From NCBI GenBank assembly GCA_966250385.1, contig CBINHC010000014.1, positions 18,163 to 82,162 on the forward strand: a stretch of 64,000 bases of DNA, in the 5' to 3' direction. This document shows, piece by piece, positions 36,120 to 44,722 of the stretch; position 1 is the stretch's first letter; every line of letters starts with the position of its first letter. A program made the position numbers and the translations under genes. The notes beneath the pieces were generated by a model. That model saw nothing but the letters and a program-made list of their open reading frames with translations. It was not told the DNA's origin and did not search any database. The stretch comes from DASWTL01 sp966250385 (GTDB taxonomy: Bacteria; Bacteroidota; Bacteroidia; Sphingobacteriales; Sphingobacteriaceae).

Positions 36120-38996
36120 ATGAAGGCTAAACTGTTATTCCTGATCCCCGCTGTCATCTGCTGCTTCCTGTCCTCCTTTTCCGCAGAAATCCAGAGTTTC
36201 GGAGTTCCCTTTGTACAGAATTATCCCAAGTCCATTTACCATTCGGGCAACCAGAACTGGTCCATAGCCAAGGGGCCCCGGGGCGTGATGTATTTCGGCA
36301 ATTCCGAGGGCCTGCTCTCGTTCGACGGCAGATACTGGGAGCTGTACCGGTTGCCGAACCGGCAGATCGTCCGGGCGGTGGCGACAGATGAACGGGGAAA
36401 TGTTTATACCGGCGGGTTCGGGGAGATCGGTTACTGGAACTACGATGCTGCAGGGAAATTTACCTATACCTCCCTGGTCGGAAAGATCCCGGCACGGCAT
36501 GCGCTCAACGACGAGGTCTGGAAGATCTACGCGGATAGCGGCCGGGTGATCTTCCAGTCGTTTTCCCGGATCTACATCTATGAGGGCGGGCGGATCCGGA
36601 CGATCGAAACGGGTAGTTCGCTGCTGTTCCTCCACAAGGTGGGAGACCGGTTCTTTGTAGAGGACCTTGAACAGGGGCTTTTCGAGCTGGCGGGCGACCG
36701 TTTGAAAAAGGTGATCCCCCGCGGGGAACTGAAGGGAAATGTGCTTTCCATTCTCCCCTATAAGCCCGGAAGCTATATTATCGGTACGGCGAAAAGCGGA
36801 TTGTTCATCTTCGATGACCACGGAGTCAGGCCATGGCCCAACCAGGCGAATGAACTACTGAGAAAATACCAGCTCAATAACGGTACGGTCATACAGGACC
36901 GGTTCCTGGCCTTTGGAACGATCCTGAATGGCGTCGTCATCCTGGACAAGCAGGGTAACCTGGTCCAGCGGATCGACAAGTCCGGCGGCCTCCAGAACAA
37001 TACGGTGCTCAGTCTCTTTACGGATGATCATCAGAATCTCTGGACGGGTCTCGACAACGGGATTGACAGGGTGGATATCAATTCACCCCTTTACTTCTAC
37101 CTGGACAAGACCGGTCGTTTCGGGACCGTTTATTCGAGTATCATTCACGGGAACCGGATCTACCTGGGAACCAACCAGGGTTTATATTACAGCGAATGGC
37201 CCCGGGATAAAGGGATGTTTAAGGATTTCGACTTCAGACTGATCGATGGTACCCAGGGCCAGGTCTGGAACCTGAGTCTGATCGATGGTCAGCTGATCTG
37301 CGGGCATAACGAAGGAACCTTCCTGGTTGAGGGTGCTTCCGTTACCCGGATGTCGGATGCGGGCGGCGGCTGGACGATCGGTCCGCTGAAGTCACATCCG
37401 GGGGTGCTGGTCCAGGGGACCTATACCGGACTGGTGATCTATAAAAAGAACGCCGCCGGTAAATGGCAGTTCTCACACCGGGTGGAAGGGTTCGGAGCAC
37501 CTTCCCGTTTTGTGGAACAGGATTCCCGGGGGAGCATATGGGTCAGCCATGCCTACCGGGGATTATACCGGCTCGTCCTGTCACCGGACCTGAAAAGGGT
37601 CGTCTCCAGCAAATCCTACACCAGCAGGGAGGGTCTTCCCGGCGATTACCAGGTACATGTATTCACCGTAAATAATCAGCTGCTGTTCTCTTCCGGGAAA
37701 GGCCTGTACGTGTATGACCATGTGGCTGACCGGTTTACCGGCTACACATCACTCAACCAGTCCCTGGGGAGTTTCCGGTCTTCGGGAAAGATCATCAGGG
37801 CGGGGGAGTCCAGTAACTGGTTCATCCGGGACGGAAAGATCGCCCTCGCGGATTTCCGGCAGGCCGGGAAGATCAGGGTCGACTCGTCCACATTGAATGT
37901 TCTGAACGGGCGCATGGTCCAGTACTACGAGAATATCAGCCGGATCAGCGCCAATATGTTCCTGATCAGCGTGGATGATGGATTCGTTATCTACAATGCG
38001 GCCCGGAAGATCCGGATCCCGCAGCTGCCGGGGGTGCTGATCCGCCGGGTGGAAAATACGTCCGCGACTCCTGTCCTGCTTGCCGAAGCGCCCGGGAAGG
38101 AAATTTCGGTCGCCCATGACCGGAACAGCATCCGTATTGCCTTCTCGCTGCCTTACTATAGCCCGGAAGAAACCCGTTACCAGTACATGCTGGAGGGTTA
38201 TACTGAGGGGTGGTCCGCATGGAGCACCCAGTCCGAGAAGGAGTTCTCCAATCTCCCTTCCGGAGACTATACCTTCAGGGTGCGGGCAAAGGTCAACGAC
38301 CGGATGATCTCGGAAACAGCGGTCATGAAGCTCACCGTGACGACACCCTGGTACCGGAGTGCCTGGGCCTTCCTTTTTTACGGGGGCCTGGTGATCTTCC
38401 TGGTGTGGCTGGGAAAGAAGAACTATTCCGACAAGCTGTCCGCCCACCAGGAGCAGTTGCGGCTGAAGCTCGAGGCTGAAAAGCAGGAACAGCTGCGGCA
38501 GGAGGCACTCGCCAGCGAAAGAGAGATCGTCCGGCTGAAAAACCTGCAGTTGCAGGCCGACCTGGAGGCGAAGAACCGGGAGCTTGCCAATTCTGCGATG
38601 AACATCGTTTCCAAGAACGAACTTCTCCAGAAGATCAGCGAGGAAATCCACTCCCTGAAGGATGACCAGGGAAACAAGCTTCCGGACTCCCGGCTGAAGA
38701 ACATCCAGAAGGTGATCGAGGACGGGATGAACGATGACCGGGACTGGAACCTTTTTGAGAAGAGTTTCAACGAGGCGCATGAGAATTTCTTCAAGAAGCT
38801 GAAGGTTGACTACCCGGAGCTCGTTCCGAATGACCTGAAGCTTTGTTCTTACCTGCGGATGAATATGAGCAGTAAGGAGATCGCTTCATTGCTGAACATT
38901 ACCCTGCGGGGGGTGGAGATCCGCCGGTACCGGCTAAGGAAGAAACTGAACCTTCCGCAGAATAAGAATCTGACGGAGTTCCTGATGGAGATCTAG
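36120..38996 (+). CDS. Membrane-anchored propeller sensor with LuxR-type DNA-binding domain
   Basis: A 958-residue likely regulator of the adjacent polysaccharide locus. A signal peptide (1-24) is followed by a periplasmic two-component-regulator propeller (about 30-660), a Y_Y_Y domain (about 670-730, with YQYMLEGYTEGWSAWS), one transmembrane helix (747-765), a coiled coil (770-845) and a cytoplasmic helix-turn-helix of LuxR type (893-957, with MNMSSKEIASLLNITLRGVE). No histidine kinase, receiver or HATPase region is present, so it is a one-component relative of hybrid two-component PUL sensors. Binding of glycan outside would be passed directly to the DNA-binding part. Confidence 0.9.
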   Translation: MKAKLLFLIPAVICCFLSSFSAEIQSFGVPFVQNYPKSIYHSGNQNWSIAKGPRGVMYFGNSEGLLSFDGRYWELYRLPNRQIVRAVATDERGNVYTGGFGEIGYWNYDAAGKFTYTSLVGKIPARHALNDEVWKIYADSGRVIFQSFSRIYIYEGGRIRTIETGSSLLFLHKVGDRFFVEDLEQGLFELAGDRLKKVIPRGELKGNVLSILPYKPGSYIIGTAKSGLFIFDDHGVRPWPNQANELLRKYQLNNGTVIQDRFLAFGTILNGVVILDKQGNLVQRIDKSGGLQNNTVLSLFTDDHQNLWTGLDNGIDRVDINSPLYFYLDKTGRFGTVYSSIIHGNRIYLGTNQGLYYSEWPRDKGMFKDFDFRLIDGTQGQVWNLSLIDGQLICGHNEGTFLVEGASVTRMSDAGGGWTIGPLKSHPGVLVQGTYTGLVIYKKNAAGKWQFSHRVEGFGAPSRFVEQDSRGSIWVSHAYRGLYRLVLSPDLKRVVSSKSYTSREGLPGDYQVHVFTVNNQLLFSSGKGLYVYDHVADRFTGYTSLNQSLGSFRSSGKIIRAGESSNWFIRDGKIALADFRQAGKIRVDSSTLNVLNGRMVQYYENISRISANMFLISVDDGFVIYNAARKIRIPQLPGVLIRRVENTSATPVLLAEAPGKEISVAHDRNSIRIAFSLPYYSPEETRYQYMLEGYTEGWSAWSTQSEKEFSNLPSGDYTFRVRAKVNDRMISETAVMKLTVTTPWYRSAWAFLFYGGLVIFLVWLGKKNYSDKLSAHQEQLRLKLEAEKQEQLRQEALASEREIVRLKNLQLQADLEAKNRELANSAMNIVSKNELLQKISEEIHSLKDDQGNKLPDSRLKNIQKVIEDGMNDDRDWNLFEKSFNEAHENFFKKLKVDYPELVPNDLKLCSYLRMNMSSKEIASLLNITLRGVEIRRYRLRKKLNLPQNKNLTEFLMEI

Positions 38997-39255
38997 TACA
39001 TCATTACCTCTCACGGAGTGTGCCGGGTACATAGTGTTTAAAGTACGCTAAGTGAGAGGTGGGTTTTCTTTCGGAAATCGCCAAAAACCCAGATTAAATT
39101 CAAATTTCAAACTTTTTTTTCCGCGGCAGCTTTATAGAAGAGAGGTGAAAGTACCTTGAGAAGCATTTGATGTAGCGGGTTTTTTGGTGGACTCTGGGAT
39201 TACATCGAATTTGCGCTTTCAATTCTAATGCAAACCAATTTTATTTAGATAAGCC
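38997..39255 (+). promoter_or_regulatory. Leader region upstream of susC
   Basis: A 259-base non-coding stretch between the regulator and susC. It starts with the hairpin described separately, then contains T- and A-rich runs (for example TTTTTTTTCCG at about 39113) and CGAATTTG near 39205, a partial -7-like element. It is the natural place for the promoter and for regulator binding, but no exact site can be assigned. Confidence 0.45.
39006..39069 (+). terminator. Long hairpin after the PUL regulator gene
   Basis: A 9-bp perfect stem, ACCTCTCAC (39006-39014) and GTGAGAGGT (39052-39060), encloses a 37-base loop with an inner GTAC/GTAC pair. GGGTTTTCTTTC follows. It lies 10 bases after the regulator stop, so it is probably its terminator. 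Confidence 0.5.
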
Positions 39256-42200
39256 ATGAGAAAGTCGTTTACTACTCTTTTGTCTGTAGTTCTTCTGCTT
39301 TTCGCTTTTACTGTCTTTGCCCAGGATATTACGATCAGGGGAAAGGTCACTGACCAGGCCAATGGGGAAAGTCTCATTGGTGTCAGTGTGAAAGTAAAGG
39401 GAAGCAGCGTCGGGACTACCACGGACGTTAACGGAAATTTTTCGGTTAACGCTCCTTCAACCGGTACCCTTGTATTTACTTACCTGGGTTTCCAGGAGCA
39501 GCAGGTGCCGGTCAATAACCGCACCACGATCAATGTGCAGCTCGAAGCGGCCGCCCAGCAGCTTCAGCAGGTTGTCGTCGTCGGTTACGGTACACAGCGT
39601 AAGGTGGACGTCACCGGCTCCGTGTCCCAGGTGAGCGGAAATGACATCGCGAAACAGTCGTCACCGAATGCGGTAAGCGCCCTGCAGGGCCGGGTCGCCG
39701 GGGTACAGATCACCAATTCAGGTTCACCGGGTTCATCACCGCAGATCCGCGTCCGTGGTCTGGGTACCGTGTATGGTAACCCGAACCCGCTTTACGTGGT
39801 GGATGGTGTATGGTTTGACGATATCAGCTTCCTGAACCCGGAGGACATTGAAAATATCAGTATTTTGAAGGACGCGTCCAGCCAGTCCATTTATGGTATA
39901 CGCGCTGCCAACGGCGTTGTCCTGGTTACCACAAAACGCGGTAAGGCCGGAAAATCTACGATCAGCTACAACGGGTATGTGGGTATGCAGCACGTGACCA
40001 ACATGCTGGAAATGGCAAATGCCTCAGAATATGCCACGCTGCTGAATGAAAAGAGCGCCCTTACCGGCGGAGGCCAGGTAATCGACCCGGCCGATTTCGG
40101 TGAAGGTACCGACTGGTATAATGTGGTACTGCGGAACGCGGTTACGCACAATCACCAGTTATCCGTCAGCGGCGGCTCCGAGCGCTCGACCTATAACTTT
40201 TCCCTCGGTTATCTTGACCAGGACGGGGTGGTCGAAACCCATAACTTCAAACGCTTTACTGCCCGCCTGCAAAATGATTTCCAGGTACTGAAGGGCCTGA
40301 AAGCCGGGTATATGGTGACCGGTGCTTCCATCAAGTCGGATGACATCAACGGAAGCGTGGTTTACCAGTCTTTCGTTGCGCCACCGGTAATCCCGGTCCG
40401 GTACGCGGACGGCAGCTACGGCGATCCGGCGGATTATCCAACCGGCAACTTTGCCAATCCGCAGGTGACGCTTGATTTCTTCGACCAGAACTCCAAGAAT
40501 AACCGGCTGACCGGAAACGCCTATGCGGAACTGACCTTCCTGAAAAACTTCACGTTCCGGACCAGCTTCGGGGGTGAGTTCGGACAAGGAGAAGTTCTCG
40601 GCTACCTGCCGATCTATAATGCGACAACCGTTCAGCAGAATGTGAACAACAGCCGGCTCGACGTATCCCGTGCGGAAGCCCGCAACTGGATCATCGAAAA
40701 TACGGTGACCTTCAACAAGCTGTTCAACCAGACCCATAACGTCACCGTACTGGCCGGACAGTCCGCCCAGCGCTACCGGTCCTATTCGATCAATGCCTCC
40801 GCGCTTGACGTTCCGCGTAATTCGGACGGCGACCTTTACCTGCGCCTGGGAAGCTCCGGAAACAGCACCGTCAGCGATGCCGGTGATCTGTCTACCGTGG
40901 CTTCCTACTTTACCCGCGCAAACTACTCCTTCCGCGGGCGGTACCTGCTGAACGGGTCACTCCGTGCGGACGGTTCTTCCAAGTTCACCGGTGATCAGCG
41001 CTGGGGATATTTCCCTTCCGTCGGTGCCGGATGGCTCGTCTCTGATGAACCGTTCATGAAAGACCAGACCATTGTCAATACGCTGAAGCTCCGCGGAAGC
41101 TGGGGCAAGATCGGTAACGCATCCGTTCCGACCAATATCTCAACGCTGCTGGTGAACCAGGGTGCTGCGCTCACCGCGGTATTCGGCGGAATCCCGTACA
41201 CCGGAGCCAGTATCACGACCATCGTTCCGCCGGTAACGGTCTGGGAGCGCGGCGTGGGTACTGACATCGGCCTTGAAGCCTCCTTCTTCCAGAACCGGTT
41301 CACCTTCGAGGCTGACTGGTACAACAAGAAGACCGAGCAGGCCATCTTCGCCGTTCCGATCCTGGGATCCCTGGGTACGACCGGAAGTTCACTGATCGCG
41401 AACAATGCCGATTTCCAGAACCGCGGTATCGAATTCACTGCCAGCTGGAAGAACAATACCGAAGGCGATCTGAACTATACGATCAGCGGTAACATGAGTA
41501 TTAATAACAACAAGGTCCTTTCTGTTGCGACCGGGGAGAACCCGCTTTATGCAGGTGGTGCCGGGGCGGTAGCAGGGAACCTGACCACCCGGACCGTTCT
41601 CGGACAGCCCATCGGCCAGTTCTTCGGCTATCGTGTTGAAGGCATCTACCAGACTGCCGACGAGGTGAACGCTACGCCGCACATTGCCGGTACGCAGCCG
41701 GGAGACTTCCGGTATGCCGACGTAAACGGCGACAATGTGATCGATGCCCGTGACCGGGTCGTGCTCGGTAACCCGAACCCGAAATACACCTACGGGATCA
41801 ATACAAACTTCAATTACCGGAATTTTGACCTGACCCTGGATTTCCAGGGCGTGGCCGGAGTTGATATCTACAACGCCAATAAGGGCATCCGCTTCGGGAA
41901 CGAGAACTACACCAAAGAGTTCTTCGAAAACCGGTGGACCGGTCCGGGAAGCACGAATGCCTATCCTTCCGCGAACCTGAGCGGCAGCAACCTGAACCCA
42001 AGTTCCTATTACGTGGAAGACGGGTCCTACTTCCGGGTCCGGAATATCCAGCTTGGCTACACGCTTCCAACGAAGATCTCCCAGCGTGCGAATGTTCAGC
42101 GGCTTCGTTTTTACGCCAATGCCCAGAATGCCTTTAATTTCTTCAGCTACAACGGGTTCAGTCCCGAGGTTGGCGGAACACCGACGAATGCCGGTATTGA

Positions 42201-42258
42201 CAACAACGTGTACCCGATGTTCGCCACCTACAACTTTGGTATCAACCTTTCATTTTAA
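39256..42258 (+). CDS. SusC/RagA family TonB-linked outer membrane transporter
   Basis: Imports glycan fragments across the outer membrane using TonB energy, with SusD acting as a lid. The 1000-residue protein has a signal peptide (1-22), a carboxypeptidase-regulatory-like domain (25-100), a plug with the SusC signature SALQGRVAGVQI near residue 140 and RVRGLGTVYG near 165, then the 22-strand barrel ending in FGINLSF with the C-terminal aromatic residue. It is the first gene of the PUL; susD starts nine bases after its stop. Length is at the low end for SusC proteins, fitting a transporter of short, linear or cyclic glucans. Confidence 0.96.
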   Translation: MRKSFTTLLSVVLLLFAFTVFAQDITIRGKVTDQANGESLIGVSVKVKGSSVGTTTDVNGNFSVNAPSTGTLVFTYLGFQEQQVPVNNRTTINVQLEAAAQQLQQVVVVGYGTQRKVDVTGSVSQVSGNDIAKQSSPNAVSALQGRVAGVQITNSGSPGSSPQIRVRGLGTVYGNPNPLYVVDGVWFDDISFLNPEDIENISILKDASSQSIYGIRAANGVVLVTTKRGKAGKSTISYNGYVGMQHVTNMLEMANASEYATLLNEKSALTGGGQVIDPADFGEGTDWYNVVLRNAVTHNHQLSVSGGSERSTYNFSLGYLDQDGVVETHNFKRFTARLQNDFQVLKGLKAGYMVTGASIKSDDINGSVVYQSFVAPPVIPVRYADGSYGDPADYPTGNFANPQVTLDFFDQNSKNNRLTGNAYAELTFLKNFTFRTSFGGEFGQGEVLGYLPIYNATTVQQNVNNSRLDVSRAEARNWIIENTVTFNKLFNQTHNVTVLAGQSAQRYRSYSINASALDVPRNSDGDLYLRLGSSGNSTVSDAGDLSTVASYFTRANYSFRGRYLLNGSLRADGSSKFTGDQRWGYFPSVGAGWLVSDEPFMKDQTIVNTLKLRGSWGKIGNASVPTNISTLLVNQGAALTAVFGGIPYTGASITTIVPPVTVWERGVGTDIGLEASFFQNRFTFEADWYNKKTEQAIFAVPILGSLGTTGSSLIANNADFQNRGIEFTASWKNNTEGDLNYTISGNMSINNNKVLSVATGENPLYAGGAGAVAGNLTTRTVLGQPIGQFFGYRVEGIYQTADEVNATPHIAGTQPGDFRYADVNGDNVIDARDRVVLGNPNPKYTYGINTNFNYRNFDLTLDFQGVAGVDIYNANKGIRFGNENYTKEFFENRWTGPGSTNAYPSANLSGSNLNPSSYYVEDGSYFRVRNIQLGYTLPTKISQRANVQRLRFYANAQNAFNFFSYNGFSPEVGGTPTNAGIDNNVYPMFATYNFGINLSF

Positions 42259-42266
42259 TATCAATC

Positions 42267-43745
42267 ATGAAAAGACATTTTCATCACTATAGAAACCGCG
42301 CCGCCCTGGTCATACTGGCAGGAGCGATGCTCGGGGTTTCCTGTAAAAAAGACTTCCTGGATGTTGATCCTCAGGGTCAGCAGCCCAGCGAGCAATTCTT
42401 CCAGACACAGGAAGATGCGACCAAGGCGGTCAATGCGATGTATGCCAACCTCCGGGAATGGCGCCAGGTCGCCTTTGCAGCTATCGCTGTCGAGAGTATG
42501 GGATCGGATGAGGCTGAAAAAGGAAGCACTCCCGGGGACGCGTCCTTTTTCAACAACTTCGACAATTTCACGCAAACCGCAACGGAGGGCCAGCTGAATG
42601 ACTTCTGGACCGGCCAGTACCAGCAGATCAACCTGGCAAACCAGGTGCTGGACAACATTCCGGCGATCCAGATGGATGAAGCACTGAAAGGGCGCTACCT
42701 GGCCGAGGCGAAGTTCCTGCGCGCCTACGCGTATTTCCGCCTGGTAAGAGCATTTGGCGGCGTGCCTTTGCGCCTGCACCTGCCTAAGGACCCCTCCGAG
42801 TATAATATTCCCCGCAACAGCGCGGAAGAGGTCTATGCAGCGGTTGAACAGGATCTTAACGAGGCTGCAGCAGTCCTGCCGCAATCCTACGGTCCTGCAG
42901 ACATCGGCCGCGCCACCAAAGGTGCTGCGCTGGCCCTGCATGCAAAAGTTGCGATGTACCAGAAGAAGTGGCAGGATGTATTCGACCTGACCAACCAGGT
43001 CATGGGCATGGGCTACTCCCTTTACCCGGACTACCAGCGGTTGTTCCGGATCCCGGCCGAAAACAGCCAGGAATCTGTTTTTGAGATCCAGGCTGCTACC
43101 CTGCCATCCATTGCGGGCGCTTCAAACAGCCAGTATTCCCAGGTACAGGGCGTCCGGGGAGTTACAGGCGGCGGATGGGGATTCAATGTTCCTACCGAAG
43201 AGCTTGCGAATGCCTTCGAACCGGGTGACCCGCGGCGGGATGCGACCATCATTTTCCGTGGAGAGACCACTCCGCAGGGAGATGTGATCCCGGCCACCGG
43301 TGACAATCCACGGTACAATGAGAAGTCATATGTACCTTTCAATACCCCTTTCAGACAGAATGAGGGCGAAGAGCAGAACATCCGGGTCATCCGTTTTGCT
43401 GAGGTCCTGCTGATGAATGCTGAGGCCGCCAATGAACTCGGAAATACCGACCAGGCGCTGACTTCCCTTGAAAGGGTCCGGGAACGGGCACGCGGAATGA
43501 ATGCAAATATTCTTCCGGCAGTTACCACCCGGGACCAGGCCGCGCTTCGTCAGGCGATCTGGCATGAGCGCAGAGTGGAACTGGCTATGGAATTTGACCG
43601 GTTCTTTGACGTCATCCGCCAGGGCCGCGGTGCTGAAGTTTTCGGTCCGAAAGGATTCAAGGCTGGCAAGAACGAGCTGATGCCGATCCCGCAGACGGAA
43701 ATCGACCTGAGTGCAGGCGTGTTAACACAGAATCCCGGATATTAA
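42267..43745 (+). CDS. SusD/RagB family surface glycan-binding lipoprotein
   Basis: Outer-membrane lipoprotein that captures the glycan and closes over SusC. The 492-residue protein has a lipobox with lipidated C26 (GVSCKKDFLD, including the Bacteroidota surface-export signal of acidic residues), and the SusD helical repeats (TKAVNAMYANLREW, NQVLDNIP, EAKFLRAYAYFRLVRAFGGV). It starts nine bases after susC. The DFDRFFDVIR-type end, FDRFFDVIRQGRGAEV, is characteristic of the family. Together with SusC this forms the import complex of the locus. Confidence 0.96.
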   Translation: MKRHFHHYRNRAALVILAGAMLGVSCKKDFLDVDPQGQQPSEQFFQTQEDATKAVNAMYANLREWRQVAFAAIAVESMGSDEAEKGSTPGDASFFNNFDNFTQTATEGQLNDFWTGQYQQINLANQVLDNIPAIQMDEALKGRYLAEAKFLRAYAYFRLVRAFGGVPLRLHLPKDPSEYNIPRNSAEEVYAAVEQDLNEAAAVLPQSYGPADIGRATKGAALALHAKVAMYQKKWQDVFDLTNQVMGMGYSLYPDYQRLFRIPAENSQESVFEIQAATLPSIAGASNSQYSQVQGVRGVTGGGWGFNVPTEELANAFEPGDPRRDATIIFRGETTPQGDVIPATGDNPRYNEKSYVPFNTPFRQNEGEEQNIRVIRFAEVLLMNAEAANELGNTDQALTSLERVRERARGMNANILPAVTTRDQAALRQAIWHERRVELAMEFDRFFDVIRQGRGAEVFGPKGFKAGKNELMPIPQTEIDLSAGVLTQNPGY

Positions 43746-43755
43746 TTCAAAAATC

Positions 43756-44673
43756 ATGAAGAGTTTCAAAAATACCCTCATATATACCTTAGCGGCTGTA
43801 ACGGCCGTATCTGTAACGCTTACCTCCTGTGAGGAGAAACTGAACGATTATGCTCCGGAACGGCCGATCGGCGGGTACAGCAGTACCAAGCAGATCGCCC
43901 CCGACAACCTCGTCGCCTACTGGGCTTTTGAAGGGAACGTGACCGACAGCGTCGCGAACCTGACCGGCGCCGGTACGAATGTAACCTACGGCCCGGGCAA
44001 GAAAGGCCAGGCATACAAGGGTTCGGCTGACGGATATGCGGTGTTCAGCAATGCCGGAACCGTTCTGCCGGCGCTCAGCAGTTACACGATCGCCTTCTGG
44101 ATGAATACCGCCCAGGCTGAAAAAGCAACCGGGATATTCGCCATCAATAACAACAGTGATTTCTGGGGCAACCTGGATATTTACCTGGAAAGTTATGTGC
44201 AGAAGGGTGTTCCGAACCCGGATACCCTCTTCCTGAAAGTTCACATGAACAATGATAATGTCGCATGGAAGGGACAGTTCACGGATGCCAAGATTCCGGC
44301 TGCCGTGGGCCGGTGGGTCCATATCGCTGCAACCTATGATGCAACAACGTCAAAGTATTCCCTTTATGCCAACGGGCTGGAGATCGGAGTAAACACCGCC
44401 GGGAACCCTGCCAATACGAAGGGTCCGGTACTTAACGGAGACGATCCGGCGGCCAACCCGACCAAATACGGACCGTTGAAGTTTGTCAACGCAAATGCCC
44501 TGGCTATCGGGGCGATGCAGTTCCAGACCAATCCGCCGCTGACCGGAAGTGCGACAGCCCAGGATTGGGCGACCAACTTTTCCGGGTCACTGGACGAGTT
44601 CCGGATCTATAATAAGGCTCTGCCTGCGTCGGATGTCAGCGCTCTGTTCAAACTGGAGACTTTAGGACGATAA
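43756..44673 (+). CDS. LamG-domain lipoprotein, candidate surface glycan-binding protein
   Basis: A 305-residue surface lipoprotein (lipidated C25 in TLTSCEEK), placed directly after susD, where SusE/SusF-like binding proteins are normally found. The body is a concanavalin A-like LamG domain of jelly-roll type: LVAYWAFEGNVTDSVANLTG near residue 53, YTIAFWMNT near 112, and SGSLDEFRIYNKAL near 280. LamG domains bind carbohydrates or proteins; no catalytic residues are seen. It may hold the polysaccharide at the cell surface. It begins 10 bases after susD and is followed by a strong inverted repeat. Confidence 0.85.
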   Translation: MKSFKNTLIYTLAAVTAVSVTLTSCEEKLNDYAPERPIGGYSSTKQIAPDNLVAYWAFEGNVTDSVANLTGAGTNVTYGPGKKGQAYKGSADGYAVFSNAGTVLPALSSYTIAFWMNTAQAEKATGIFAINNNSDFWGNLDIYLESYVQKGVPNPDTLFLKVHMNNDNVAWKGQFTDAKIPAAVGRWVHIAATYDATTSKYSLYANGLEIGVNTAGNPANTKGPVLNGDDPAANPTKYGPLKFVNANALAIGAMQFQTNPPLTGSATAQDWATNFSGSLDEFRIYNKALPASDVSALFKLETLGR

Positions 44674-44679
44674 CAACAC

Positions 44680-44708
44680 AGATCAGGGATGCCAGGCATC
44701 CCTGATCT
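44680..44708 (+). terminator. Inverted repeat between the binding genes and the enzyme genes of the PUL
   Basis: AGATCAGGGATGCC (44680-44693) and GGCATCCCTGATCT (44695-44708) are perfectly complementary, with one base between them. TTTAAT follows. Placed between the LamG gene and the first glycoside hydrolase, it could partly end transcription or protect the susCD mRNA, lowering enzyme levels relative to the binding proteins. Confidence 0.7.
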
Positions 44709-44722
44709 TTAATACCCCCACC

